64,000 nucleotides of DNA, taken from contig NZ_CP108055.1 of the NCBI RefSeq assembly GCF_036174265.1, positions 3,100,001 to 3,164,000 of the forward strand. Direction: 5' to 3'. The position numbers were made by a program, and so were the translations under genes. Below the pieces are notes generated by a model, which made no database searches, was not told the origin of the DNA, and saw only the letters and a list, made by a program, of their open reading frames with translations. Shown here in pieces: positions 17,551-25,169 of the stretch (position 1 is its first letter; every line of letters starts with the position of its first letter). The stretch is from Streptomyces sp. NBC_00285. GTDB taxonomy: Bacteria; Actinomycetota; Actinomycetes; Streptomycetales; Streptomycetaceae.

Positions 17551-18164
17551 GGTCCGCGGCAGTCGCCGTGGCCGTGGCGGGCGTACTCGTCGCGGGCGGC
17601 GCGATCACCTATGCCGTGGCCGAGGACGGCGGCTCGGGCGACACCCCGGCCGCCGCGTCGGCGGACGCCGGCTTCGCGCGCGACATGGCCGTGCACCATC
17701 AGCAGGCCGTCGAGATGTCGTACATCGTGCGTGACCGCACCAAGGACGTCGAGGTTCGCCGTCTCGCCTACGACATCGCGCAGACCCAGGCCAACCAGCG
17801 CGGCATGCTGCTGGGCTGGCTGGATCTGTGGCAGTTGCCGAAGGTGTCCGCGGATCCGCCGATGACGTGGATGGGCATGGGTGACATGCCCTCCGCCGGG
17901 GAGGGTTCGCTGATGCCTGGCATGGCGACGAACAGCGAGATGAAGAAGCTGGGCACCCTCAACGGCAAGCAGGCGGAGATCTTCTATCTGCAGTTGATGA
18001 CGGAGCACCACAAGGGCGGCATCCACATGGCGAAGGGCTGTGTCGAGAAGTGCACGGTCACGGTGGAGAAGCGGCTCGCGCAGGGGATGGTCGACGCGCA
18101 GCAGTCGGAGATCGACCTGATGGCGGGGATGCTGAAGGAGCGGGGGGCGAAAGCGCGTTCCTAG
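17547..18164 (+). CDS. DUF305 secreted/anchored four-helix protein
   Basis: 205-residue protein starting at the GTG that overlaps the previous stop by three bases. Residues 5-25 (AVAVAVAGVLVAGGAITYAV) form a signal or anchor. The mature part is the ferritin-like DUF305 fold with paired His motifs: FARDMAVHHQQAVEMS at about 43-58 and EHHKGGIHMAKGC further on, plus several Met-rich stretches (MTWMGMGDM). His and Met clusters of this sort in related proteins bind copper or other soft metals, but this is inference here. Coupled to the DUF3105 gene. Confidence 0.88.
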   Translation: MRSAAVAVAVAGVLVAGGAITYAVAEDGGSGDTPAAASADAGFARDMAVHHQQAVEMSYIVRDRTKDVEVRRLAYDIAQTQANQRGMLLGWLDLWQLPKVSADPPMTWMGMGDMPSAGEGSLMPGMATNSEMKKLGTLNGKQAEIFYLQLMTEHHKGGIHMAKGCVEKCTVTVEKRLAQGMVDAQQSEIDLMAGMLKERGAKARS

Positions 18165-18202
18165 AGGGCTGTACAGGGATAACCCTCGGTATTCGCGGCG
18201 AC

Positions 18203-18279
18203 TTAACCCTCAAATGGCTTTGTCATTAGGTTAATTGGGCTCGTCTTGACACTCGCATTCCCCTGGCATGAACGGTTCA
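18203..18279 (+). promoter_or_regulatory. Probable control region of the S53 peptidase gene
   Basis: Contains an inverted repeat TTAACC (18203-18208)/GGTTAA (18229-18234), a TTGACA -35-like hexamer at 18246-18251 and the palindrome TGAACGGTTCA (18269-18279). The spacing to the ATG (59 bp from the palindrome) fits a promoter with an operator. No matching good -10 is seen. Confidence 0.45.
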
Positions 18280-18337
18280 TCGAAAGAGTGACGAGACCGT
18301 CGAGTGATCACTCGCGACGAACCGCACAGGGGGTTCC

Positions 18338-20284
18338 ATGAGATCCAATCGCGCCACGGTGCGCGCCGGAGTGAGCCTGGCAGCGACACTGCCGATGCTC
18401 GCGAGCGCGCTGGCGCTGGGCATACCCGCGGCCCACGCCGCGGACAGCCCGAACCGCGACACGCTGGCCGGCACCAAGCCCGCGTGGGCCACGGCCAAGG
18501 CCGACAAGGGCGCCACCTCGGACAGCGCCAAGGTTTCCGCCCGGGTCTACCTCGCCGGCAAGGACGCCGCCGGCCTCGCCGCCTACGCGAAGGCCGTGGC
18601 CGACCCGGCCTCGGCGTCGTACGGCAAGTACCTGACCGCCGCGCAGACCCAGGCACGCTTCGGCGCGACCAAGGCACAGGTCGCCGCGGTGAAGTCCTGG
18701 CTGACGTCTGCGGGCCTGAAGGTCACGGGCGTCACGCAGCACTACGTCGCCGTCAGCGGTGACGTGGCCGCCGTCGAGAAGGCCTTCGGGACCCAGCTGC
18801 ACAACTACACCAAGGGCGCCAAGACCTACCGCGCCCCGGTGAAGACCGCCTCCGCGCCGGCCGCCCTCGACGGCGCCGTGCTGACGGTGACCGGCCTGGA
18901 CAACGCGCCGCACAAGGCGAGCTCCAAGGACCAGCTGCCGCCGCCGGACGCCGTGTTCAAGAACTCCGGACCGTTCTCCTCGTACTACGGCTCGAAGACC
19001 GCGACCACGCTGCCCTCGGCCTACGGCACGAAGATCCCGTACGCGATCCAGGGCTACACGGGCAAGCAGCTGCGTGCCGCGTACGGCGCCGGCAAGTACA
19101 CGGGCAAGGGGGTGCGGGTCGCCATCACCGACGCGTACGCGTCCCCGACCATCGCCTTCGACGCGGCCACCTACGCGAAGAAGAACGGTGACGCGGCCTG
19201 GAAAACCACCCAGCTGCACCAGGTGCTGCCCAAGGACTACACGCACACCGGCGTCAAGGAATGCGATGCGGCCGGCTGGTACGGCGAGGAAACCCTCGAC
19301 GTCGAGGCCGTGCACGCGGTCGCGCCGGACGCGGACGTCACGTACGTGGGCGCCGCCTCCTGCATGGACGACGATCTGCTCGACTCGCTCGGCAAGGTCG
19401 TCGACAACCACCTGGCCGACATCGTCTCCAACTCGTGGGGCGACATCGAGGCCAACCAGACGCCGGACCTCGCGGCCGCCTACGACCAGGTGTTCCAGCT
19501 GGGCGCGGTCGAGGGCATCGGCTTCTACTTCTCCTCCGGTGACAACGGCGACGAGGTCGCCAACACCAAGGTGAAGCAGGTCGACACCCCGGCCAACTCG
19601 GCGTGGGTGACGGCGGTCGGCGGTACCTCGCTGGCCGTCGGCAAGGGCGACAAGTACCTGTGGGAGACCGGCTGGGGCACCGAGAAGGCCACGCTGTCCA
19701 CGGACGGCAAGAGCTGGACGAACTTCCCCGGCGCGTTCACCTCGGGTGCGGGCGGCGGCACCAGCAAGACGGTCGCCGAGCCCTTCTACCAGAAGGGTGT
19801 CGTCCCGAAGGCGCTCGCCACGGCCAACAACGCCGCCGGCAACCGCGTCGTCCCGGACATCTCCGCGATCGCCGACCCGAACACCGGTTTCCTGGTCGGG
19901 CAGACGCAGACCTTCCCGGACGGGTCGCAGCAGTACAGCCAGTACCGCATCGGCGGCACCTCGCTGGCCTCGCCTGTGATCGCGGCCGTGCAGGCGCTGG
20001 CGCAGCAGGCGCAGGGCGGTAAGGCGATCGGGTTCGCGAACCCGTCGATCTACGCCAAGTACGGCTCGAAGGTGTTCCACGACGTCACCGACAACCCCAC
20101 GGGGTCCGGTCTCGCCGTGGCGCGCATCGACTTCCTGAACGGCTCCGACGCGACGGACGGCCTGGCCACCTCGGTCCGTTCCCTCGGCAAGGACAGCTCG
20201 CTGTCCGCGGTGAAGGGCTACGACGACGTCACCGGCGTGGGCTCGCCCTCGAACGGCTACGTGGACTCGTACAAGCGCCACTGA
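18338..20284 (+). CDS. Secreted S53 family serine-carboxyl peptidase (sedolisin)
   Basis: 648-residue extracellular endopeptidase made as a preproenzyme. Residues 1-35 are a Sec signal ending near AHA-ADS. Residues about 45-185 are the Pro-kumamolisin activation domain (ARVYLAGKD, SYGKYLT, QHYVAVSGD). The catalytic domain carries the sedolisin triad: Glu317 and Asp321 in GEETLDVEAVHA and Ser542 in GGTSLASPV, with oxyanion Asp402 in SSGDNGD. The C-terminal DVTDNPTGSG and YDDVTGVGSPS supply the calcium site. The ATG follows a run of G (AGGGGG) by four bases. Length and motifs are complete. It likely scavenges protein at acidic to neutral pH. Confidence 0.95.
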   Translation: MRSNRATVRAGVSLAATLPMLASALALGIPAAHAADSPNRDTLAGTKPAWATAKADKGATSDSAKVSARVYLAGKDAAGLAAYAKAVADPASASYGKYLTAAQTQARFGATKAQVAAVKSWLTSAGLKVTGVTQHYVAVSGDVAAVEKAFGTQLHNYTKGAKTYRAPVKTASAPAALDGAVLTVTGLDNAPHKASSKDQLPPPDAVFKNSGPFSSYYGSKTATTLPSAYGTKIPYAIQGYTGKQLRAAYGAGKYTGKGVRVAITDAYASPTIAFDAATYAKKNGDAAWKTTQLHQVLPKDYTHTGVKECDAAGWYGEETLDVEAVHAVAPDADVTYVGAASCMDDDLLDSLGKVVDNHLADIVSNSWGDIEANQTPDLAAAYDQVFQLGAVEGIGFYFSSGDNGDEVANTKVKQVDTPANSAWVTAVGGTSLAVGKGDKYLWETGWGTEKATLSTDGKSWTNFPGAFTSGAGGGTSKTVAEPFYQKGVVPKALATANNAAGNRVVPDISAIADPNTGFLVGQTQTFPDGSQQYSQYRIGGTSLASPVIAAVQALAQQAQGGKAIGFANPSIYAKYGSKVFHDVTDNPTGSGLAVARIDFLNGSDATDGLATSVRSLGKDSSLSAVKGYDDVTGVGSPSNGYVDSYKRH

Positions 20285-20297
20285 AAGCCATACCGTG

Positions 20298-20338
20298 GCG
20301 TTGCGCCCGTCTCCCCTCCCGGGAGGCGGGCGCAACGC
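20298..20338 (+). terminator. Terminator of the S53 peptidase gene
   Basis: GCGTTGCGCCCG (20298-20309) pairs perfectly with CGGGCGCAACGC (20327-20338), 17-base loop, 13 bp past the stop. Confidence 0.85.
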
Positions 20339-20762
20339 GTTTCCCTGCACGGTCGCACCGGGATTCCGGCAGCTTCCAGAAGGTGCCTGCCGGGCACGCC
20401 TGACGCTTTCTTCCGGTTTTCTCCCATCCGGTGCTGTGTACGCACTTCAACGCGGCAACGGAGCACCGCAGAGCCCACAGACCGGACTTGTCGTCTCCGT
20501 ACTGCCGCATTGCAGACAGCGCCTCGTCACAACGTCCCACGCACCCGATGACATGGCATCCTCTTGGTTTTCGGGAGCCCCTTCCTCCCGTTTCGCTGAG
20601 CCTGCCCCGGAAGGGGCCAGACCCCATTTCCGCGCGAGGCGTTTGAGTTGCGCTCCCCAGGACCCTGGCCATTGACGTAACAAGGTCCCACCCCCTGACA
20701 CTGGTCTCCATAGATATTCAGTAGAGCACGGGCATCCGCGAATTGCCCGCAAAGCATCCGCT

Positions 20763-21117
20763 CCAGCATCGTGTAGCCCCTGTGGAACAGCCTGCCGATC
20801 AGCGTCTTGATCCGGCCCAGCGTCCACCGCTGGTCATCACTGAAGCCGTAGGCCAACGGCCCCCGCTCCAGTTCGGCCTCCAGCCGGTCCCACTCCCGGA
20901 CCGACAGCCGCTCCCGCGACACCGGCCCCTTCGACTCCAGCGCCGTGATCACGCCTTTGCGCCAGACCTTGCGCCACCGCCACACCGTGCGCTCCGTGAC
21001 CCGCAGGTCCTTCGCGATCACCTTGACCTCATCACCGCGCTCGAACCGCTCGGCCGCCTCCAACCTCAGCAGCTCCCGCTTCTCCTGCCCGGAGGGCGTA
21101 CACCCGCCCCGCTGCGC
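20763..21117 (-). pseudogene. Truncated IS630-type transposase (N-terminal fragment)
   Basis: The reading frame opens after a TAA at 21118 and shows the helix-turn-helix half of an IS630-family transposase: LEAAERFERGDEVKVIAKDL, TERTVWRWRKVW, ALESKGPVSR and PLAYGFSDDQRWTLGRI, breaking off after FHRGYT. The downstream frame continues without family features, so the DDE catalytic domain is missing. No normal start is present (first candidate TTG at 21063). It marks the left side of the accessory island. Confidence 0.7.
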
Positions 21118-21401
21118 TTACCTCATGATCCGGTCGCACCACAGGGATCACGAATCGTCACGATCCCACAGGCTCTACGAGTTCAACCTGAGTACCCAAA
21201 GAGCGCGCTTTACATTATCACTTCCATTTTTTACCGGACGCTTTGCTTCTGATCTCAGATCTTCATCAATTACCTATGCGGCTCTTGTGGATTCAATATC
21301 CGGAAGTGGAAGATCTACGGGCGAGATCAAATGCCTGCAGGCATCAGCACTACATCCCTCGCGCCCGCATGACCTGCGGGCGCCTTGACGAAGGAAAAAG
21401 T
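21118..21401 (+). promoter_or_regulatory. AT-rich upstream region and leader hairpin of the secreted-protein gene
   Basis: The stretch 21195-21310 is clearly AT-richer than the rest of the window. Just before the ribosome site there is an 8-bp hairpin, GCGCCCGC (21361-21368) with GCGGGCGC (21376-21383), five bases before GAAGGA. The hairpin could mask or insulate the start. No protein-coding gene is supported here. Confidence 0.5.
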
Positions 21402-22073
21402 GTGAGACGCACTTCTGCATCGCTCCGCATGGCCGCTCTGGGGGTCGCGACCGTCGCCACCCTCGTCGCCGGCCCCACTGTCCTCGCCTTCGCGGACGAC
21501 TCCGACCCTGTCGACGCCACCTTCGACGCCGACTTCACCGAGCAGGAAACCGACTCCCCAGCCCTCAGTCACTCGATCTTCACCAACACGCCCGACAACA
21601 CCACCGGGATCGTAAGCAACGCCGCAGCGGCGTCCACCATGCCCGGAGGCAGCTGGCCGGACCACTCCGCCACCGGGTACGGCGACACCGTCCGGTGGGG
21701 CGGTCACTTCCGCGGCGTGGTCGAGGACCTGAACCGCGGCACCCGGATCGAGGCTCTCATCCACCTCATGGAGCCAGGCGGGGATCCCGACCAGGAACGC
21801 GGCGTGTACGGCCGAGCCGACTGGTACGGCAACACGCAGAGCTGCTACCCCACGTCGATGTCGAGCGCGAGCTGCACGACGGCTTGGTACCACACGGACA
21901 ACAGCGAGACTGGCCGGGAGAATGCGAACAGCACCTGGCAGTACTGGTATCAGTGGGACGAGGTCCACCCCACCTACAACAGCGGCCGCGGCGCTTTCAA
22001 GGGCTGCATCGACGTGAAGTGGCACAAGGACAAGTGCACGGCCACGATCATCCGGGGCTCGCACTACAACTGA
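21402..22073 (+). CDS. Secreted protein of unknown family
   Basis: 223-residue exported protein; I do not recognise the family. GTG start, with GAAGGA seven bases upstream; a longer in-frame version lacks both signal and site. Residues 1-30 are a Sec signal (VRRTSASLRMAALGVATVATLVAG... cut near AFA-DDSD). The mature part has an acidic Thr/Asp-rich start, then an aromatic-rich globular domain (GYGDTVRWGGHFRG, YGRADWYGNTQ, STWQYWYQWDEVHP) with four cysteines in two pairs (SCYPTSMSSASC and GCIDVKWHKDKC), suggesting two disulfides. It is the first gene of the island cassette and is followed by a hairpin, then an ABC ATPase and two membrane proteins. Bacteriocin, enzyme or surface protein are all open. 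Confidence 0.8.
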   Translation: MRRTSASLRMAALGVATVATLVAGPTVLAFADDSDPVDATFDADFTEQETDSPALSHSIFTNTPDNTTGIVSNAAAASTMPGGSWPDHSATGYGDTVRWGGHFRGVVEDLNRGTRIEALIHLMEPGGDPDQERGVYGRADWYGNTQSCYPTSMSSASCTTAWYHTDNSETGRENANSTWQYWYQWDEVHPTYNSGRGAFKGCIDVKWHKDKCTATIIRGSHYN

Positions 22074-22123
22074 TCGGTTCCTCGCACCGGTCAGCGACGT
22101 ACCGGGCGATGAACTGATCCGAG

Positions 22124-22158
22124 GATGCGCGGGGCGACTGTGACCCGCCCCGCGCATC
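22124..22158 (+). terminator. 13-bp stem-loop between the secreted-protein gene and the ABC cassette
   Basis: GATGCGCGGGGCG (22124-22136) pairs perfectly with CGCCCCGCGCATC (22146-22158), nine-base loop, 50 bp past the stop and 31 bp before the ATPase start. It ends in ATCGATCCCCCACCTTTTC, a weak T-run. It could be a full or partial terminator, allowing more secreted protein than transporter. Confidence 0.7.
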
Positions 22159-22189
22159 GATCCCCCACCTTTTCAGCGGATCGGCAGCC

Positions 22190-22900
22190 ATGCAACCAGA
22201 CGTCACCCTCACCGATGTCCACTTCAGTTACCGCAGACGCCCGGTCCTCCACGGTGTCAGTGCGGTACTCACACCCGGTATGAACTTCATCGCGGGTGTC
22301 AACGGCGCCGGAAAGACAACCCTGTTCCGGTTGATCCTCGGGGAACTCCGCCCGCAGCAGGGCGCCATCAGTGCTCCGTCGGACAGCGTCGGATATCTGC
22401 CACAGTCCTTCGGCTTCCCACCCCGGTTCACTGTGGCGGACTTCGTCGCGCACTTCGCCTGGCTGCATCGCGTACCACGCGCGGTCAGAAGCAGCAGCGT
22501 CCGGCGAGCGCTGGAACGCGTCGGCCTCGACGACTGCGCCAGCGACCGCATGCGCTCGCTCTCCGGCGGCATGCTGCGCCGCGCCGGTATCGCGCAGGCT
22601 CTGGTCCACAACCCCTCACTGCTGCTCCTGGACGAGCCGACGGCCGGACTCGATCCGCACCAACGGGCCGAACTACGCCTACTACTGCCGGAGTTGGCAC
22701 GGACGACGACCGTCGTGGTCAGCACCCACCTCCTGGAGGACGCCGAGGCCATGGGCGGCAATCTCGTAGTCCTGAGCGAGGGCACAGCACTCTTCACCGG
22801 CCCGGTGTCGGAGCTGTCCACGCGGGCCGGCGGCGGCTCAGGATCCCTGCAGCAGGCATTCCTGCAACTCACCGGCCCTCGCGGGGGTGATCCGCTGTGA
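22190..22900 (+). CDS. ABC transporter ATP-binding protein (ABC-2 exporter type)
   Basis: 236-residue ATPase with all motifs: Walker A GVNGAGKTT (36-44), Q-loop in YLPQSFGFP, signature LSGGM (124-128), Walker B LLLLDEP (144-150) and H-loop His180 in STHLLED. The organisation is that of exporter ATPases such as CcmA/DrrA. The ribosome site before the ATG is weak. Its TGA overlaps the GTG of the next gene, so it is coupled to the two membrane proteins, which are the only candidates for its transmembrane partner. The substrate may be the neighbouring secreted protein's product or a toxin, which is inference; the secreted protein itself has a Sec signal. Confidence 0.93.
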   Translation: MQPDVTLTDVHFSYRRRPVLHGVSAVLTPGMNFIAGVNGAGKTTLFRLILGELRPQQGAISAPSDSVGYLPQSFGFPPRFTVADFVAHFAWLHRVPRAVRSSSVRRALERVGLDDCASDRMRSLSGGMLRRAGIAQALVHNPSLLLLDEPTAGLDPHQRAELRLLLPELARTTTVVVSTHLLEDAEAMGGNLVVLSEGTALFTGPVSELSTRAGGGSGSLQQAFLQLTGPRGGDPL

Positions 22901-24138
22901 CACTGTGGCGGATCTGGACACGCACTTCCTATGCGCCCTTCTTCCTGGCGGTTCCCGCAGTGATCGAGGCACTTCTGCGGATGAGCGACCCCAGCCCGCG
23001 GTTCCGCTTCGAGTGGCCGTGGGCGACGACACTCGCGGGCGAGTGGCTGGTATTCGGCGGAGCCGTGGTCGCCGGGGTCACGGCATGGGAGGCATGGCTC
23101 ACGCGCCGTCGACTGGACGCGTTCCACACTGGCCCCTCACGCGGCAGCGCCAACGTCTTCGCCGTATGGGCCGGAGCCGCGACCTGGTGGACCCTGCTGC
23201 ACACCCTCTTCCTGGCGGTCCACCTCACCGCCGCTTTCGTCTCCCATGCCATCGGCCCGGTCGAACCGCTGATCATCGCGGTCCAGTACATCGCCGTCTG
23301 GGGGTTCTGCGCTCTGGGTGCCCTGGTCGGCTGGTACACGCGCTGGGTGTTCGCGGCGCCCTTGCTGACCCTCGCCCTGGTCGCCGTCGTACTGTCCGGC
23401 GCCGAGGCCCAGCGCATCATGTGGTTCACCTCCGCGAGCAGCCTCCTGGGCTGGCGGCCTGTGACGTCGAGCTACACCTTGCAGGCAGCCGTCTATGCAG
23501 GCGTGCTCGTCGTCGTCCTCGGCCAGCTGCTGTCCACCGCCCTTCGGCGAGGCCTGCTAGTAGCGGGGCTGGTCCTCTCCCTGTGCACCGCGGTGCCCGC
23601 GGCAGCCTCCGGCCGCTCGTACTGGAAACCGGCCGTCGCAGCTGATGACTGCGCACGCCAGGCCAATGGACTGACCGTGTGCGCCGGCGACGGTTTCGAG
23701 CCGCTGTACGCCCGGGTTGCCAGCGGTCTGGCTCCAGTCGTACGACGTATGCGGGCACTGGGGATCGAGCCACCGACGACCTACGTCATCGCAGCGGGCG
23801 AATCCGTCAGGATCCCGGACCCTCACGACGGCGTCATCTCCGTCGACGCAGTCAACGGGCGCACGCACGTACCCCCGGCCGCTCTGGTCATGGCCGCCAC
23901 CATCCAGACTGGCTGCGCCCATCCGACAAGCGGACAGGTGGAGCGGCAGGCCGTCCTGTACGGCTGGTTCCTGCGGGAGTTCGGCACGGACGCACCCGGC
24001 CGCTATCCCCCGCAACCGGTGCAGCAACTGCGAGCGCTGGACACCGCTGCGCAGCGGGCCTGGGTCCAGGACGCCTACACCCAGGCATGGGCCTGTGACC
24101 CGGCGGCTCCCGACTACCCGAACGGGGTGACCAGGTGA
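22897..24138 (+). CDS. Polytopic membrane protein with C-terminal extracytoplasmic domain, ABC-associated
   Basis: 413-residue protein; family not recognised with certainty. GTG start overlapping the ATPase stop (GTGA). Residues 1-235 contain six to seven membrane helices (for example VFAVWAGAATWWTLLHTLFLAV, FAAPLLTLALVAVVLSG and GLLVAGLVLSLCTAVPAAASG). Residues about 240-413 form a domain probably outside the membrane with four cysteines (DDCARQ, VCAGDG, TGCAHP, WACDPA). That domain has a peptidase-like look (PPAALVMAATIQTGC) but no HExxH or other catalytic motif. It is most likely the permease or a sensor/immunity subunit working with the ATPase. Its stop overlaps the start of the third gene. 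Confidence 0.75.
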   Translation: MTLWRIWTRTSYAPFFLAVPAVIEALLRMSDPSPRFRFEWPWATTLAGEWLVFGGAVVAGVTAWEAWLTRRRLDAFHTGPSRGSANVFAVWAGAATWWTLLHTLFLAVHLTAAFVSHAIGPVEPLIIAVQYIAVWGFCALGALVGWYTRWVFAAPLLTLALVAVVLSGAEAQRIMWFTSASSLLGWRPVTSSYTLQAAVYAGVLVVVLGQLLSTALRRGLLVAGLVLSLCTAVPAAASGRSYWKPAVAADDCARQANGLTVCAGDGFEPLYARVASGLAPVVRRMRALGIEPPTTYVIAAGESVRIPDPHDGVISVDAVNGRTHVPPAALVMAATIQTGCAHPTSGQVERQAVLYGWFLREFGTDAPGRYPPQPVQQLRALDTAAQRAWVQDAYTQAWACDPAAPDYPNGVTR

Positions 24139-24767
24139 AACCGACACCGGGCGCCGTGAAGCCCGCCCTGGGTTTCGCAGCGGCGCGCTGCCCGCCAACA
24201 GCTTTGCTCGCCGCGGGTCTTGCAATCCTGCTGGCCGCAGTGGTCACCCCAGGCAGCGTGCCCACCCTGGCGATGGCGGCGCGGCAGCCCTTGGCCCCGT
24301 TGGCGCCCGCGGTAGCCGCGCTCGCGATCGGGCTCCTCATGGATAATCCGATGCCCAGCCTGGAAGCCCGGGCCCCCCGATGGCGTCTGTGCGGCGCCCG
24401 GGCGATCTGGTACACGACCGTTCTGATGTGCGTCGTAGCCGCCACGGCCGCCATGCTGCCGCTCGCTGCCCCCGCGTGGCACGGCGTCATGCTGCGCAAC
24501 GCCGTGCTGCTGACTGCAGTGGCGGTTCTCACTTCGGTCGGCGTGGGCACTCGTGCCGCCTGGCTCACCGTCTTTGTCGTAGCCCTGCCCAACCTGCTGG
24601 CAGGCGCCGCCGACAACCGGGGCGCACGCCCCTGGGCGATCCTCTTGCAGCCCTCGGGCTCGATGACGGCCACCCTCATCACCGGTGGTTTCGCGGTGCT
24701 GGCCCTCGCGTGCTACACGCAGTGGGACACTCGACCACTGACCGGGCTCCCGGTCGCGGGTGCCTGA
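24135..24767 (+). CDS. Five- to six-helix membrane protein, ABC-associated
   Basis: 210-residue hydrophobic protein starting at the GTG that overlaps the previous stop. Membrane segments include PPTALLAAGLAILLAAVV, LAPAVAALAIGLLMD, AIWYTTVLMCVVAATAAMLPL, LTAVAVLTSVGVGTRAAWLT and TATLITGGFAVLALACY. A GARPWAILLQPSGS loop is seen near 180. No known domain is recognised. Being coupled to the ATPase and the larger membrane protein, it is probably the second half of the transporter. It ends six bp before the end of the truncated tnpB fragment, so the IS insertion or a deletion touches its 3' end; the C-terminus may have been altered. Confidence 0.75.
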   Translation: MKPTPGAVKPALGFAAARCPPTALLAAGLAILLAAVVTPGSVPTLAMAARQPLAPLAPAVAALAIGLLMDNPMPSLEARAPRWRLCGARAIWYTTVLMCVVAATAAMLPLAAPAWHGVMLRNAVLLTAVAVLTSVGVGTRAAWLTVFVVALPNLLAGAADNRGARPWAILLQPSGSMTATLITGGFAVLALACYTQWDTRPLTGLPVAGA

Positions 24768-24772
24768 CGCCT

Positions 24773-24847
24773 GCAGGCGTGCAGGGTTGCCTCGAGTGCC
24801 GCCGCCTGCTCGAGCGTCGGCAGCAGCTTGACCTGCACCACCAGCAT
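24773..24847 (-). pseudogene. 5' fragment of an IS200/IS605-type tnpB
   Basis: 25 codons from an ATG at 24847 read MLVVQVKLLPTLEQAAALEA then TLHAC, the standard N-terminus of Streptomyces TnpB/OrfB proteins. After Cys25 the similarity stops, so the rest of tnpB and the right end are gone. The left end of the same element lies upstream at about 25005-25060. Confidence 0.75.
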
Positions 24848-25060
24848 CACAATCACCGAACGTACACACCCGGACGACAGGCCACTGCACGTTCGAAGTG
24901 GATCTGAACGAATGACACGCATGGTCGTGGGTCGGCGCCTTGACCGGACGAGAGACCCGGCCGCTCCGCGGCCGAGCAGACGTCACGGCGCTGCGGCGCT
25001 CCGCGCCGCCTGAACCAGGACGCGATTCCTCCAGGCGTCAACACCCGGGGTTCCTCGCAG
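24848..25060 (-). mobile_element. Left-end remnant of an IS200/IS605-family (IS1341-type) element
   Basis: Read on the minus strand from 25060, the sequence ...CCCCGGGTGTTGACGCCTGG then AGGAATCGCGTCC matches the left end of the complete tnpB element at 40939-40976 (CCCCGGTGTTTACGCCGGGG then AGGAATGGCATCC). With the tnpB fragment it forms a 3'-truncated element closing the island. No other gene is seen in 24848-25089. Confidence 0.7.
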
Positions 25061-25089
25061 GAAACAAGCTCAAACCGGCGTTACACGCA

Positions 25090-25131
25090 CGGGCCCAGCC
25101 CCGGAGGCGAAACCCTCCGGGGACGGGCCCG
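25090..25131. terminator. Strong two-part hairpin terminator
   Basis: CGGGCCC (25090-25096) pairs with GGGCCCG (25125-25131), and inside it CCCCGGAGG (25099-25107) pairs with CCTCCGGGG (25114-25122), with a 2x2 internal loop. It is 39 bp past the stop of the leftward membrane-protein gene. Confidence 0.8.
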
Positions 25132-25169
25132 TCCGTCTGTGCCGGATTCGCCGGCAGCGCGGGCGCGCT

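Noticed and set aside
18308..20350. 680-codon open frame on the minus strand
   Set aside because: Exact shadow of the S53 peptidase gene; composition is Val/Gly/Arg-rich without motifs.
20684..20700. Possible IS21-type end (minus strand TGTCAGGGGGTGGGACC)
   Set aside because: Resembles terminal repeats of that family, but no second end or istA/istB remnant is present; too short to call.
20447..20827. Minus-strand frame ending in a CxxC...CxxC pattern (CLQCGS...CGLCGA)
   Set aside because: It begins inside the transposase fragment in another frame and has no ribosome site; the cysteine pattern is probably chance in degraded IS DNA.
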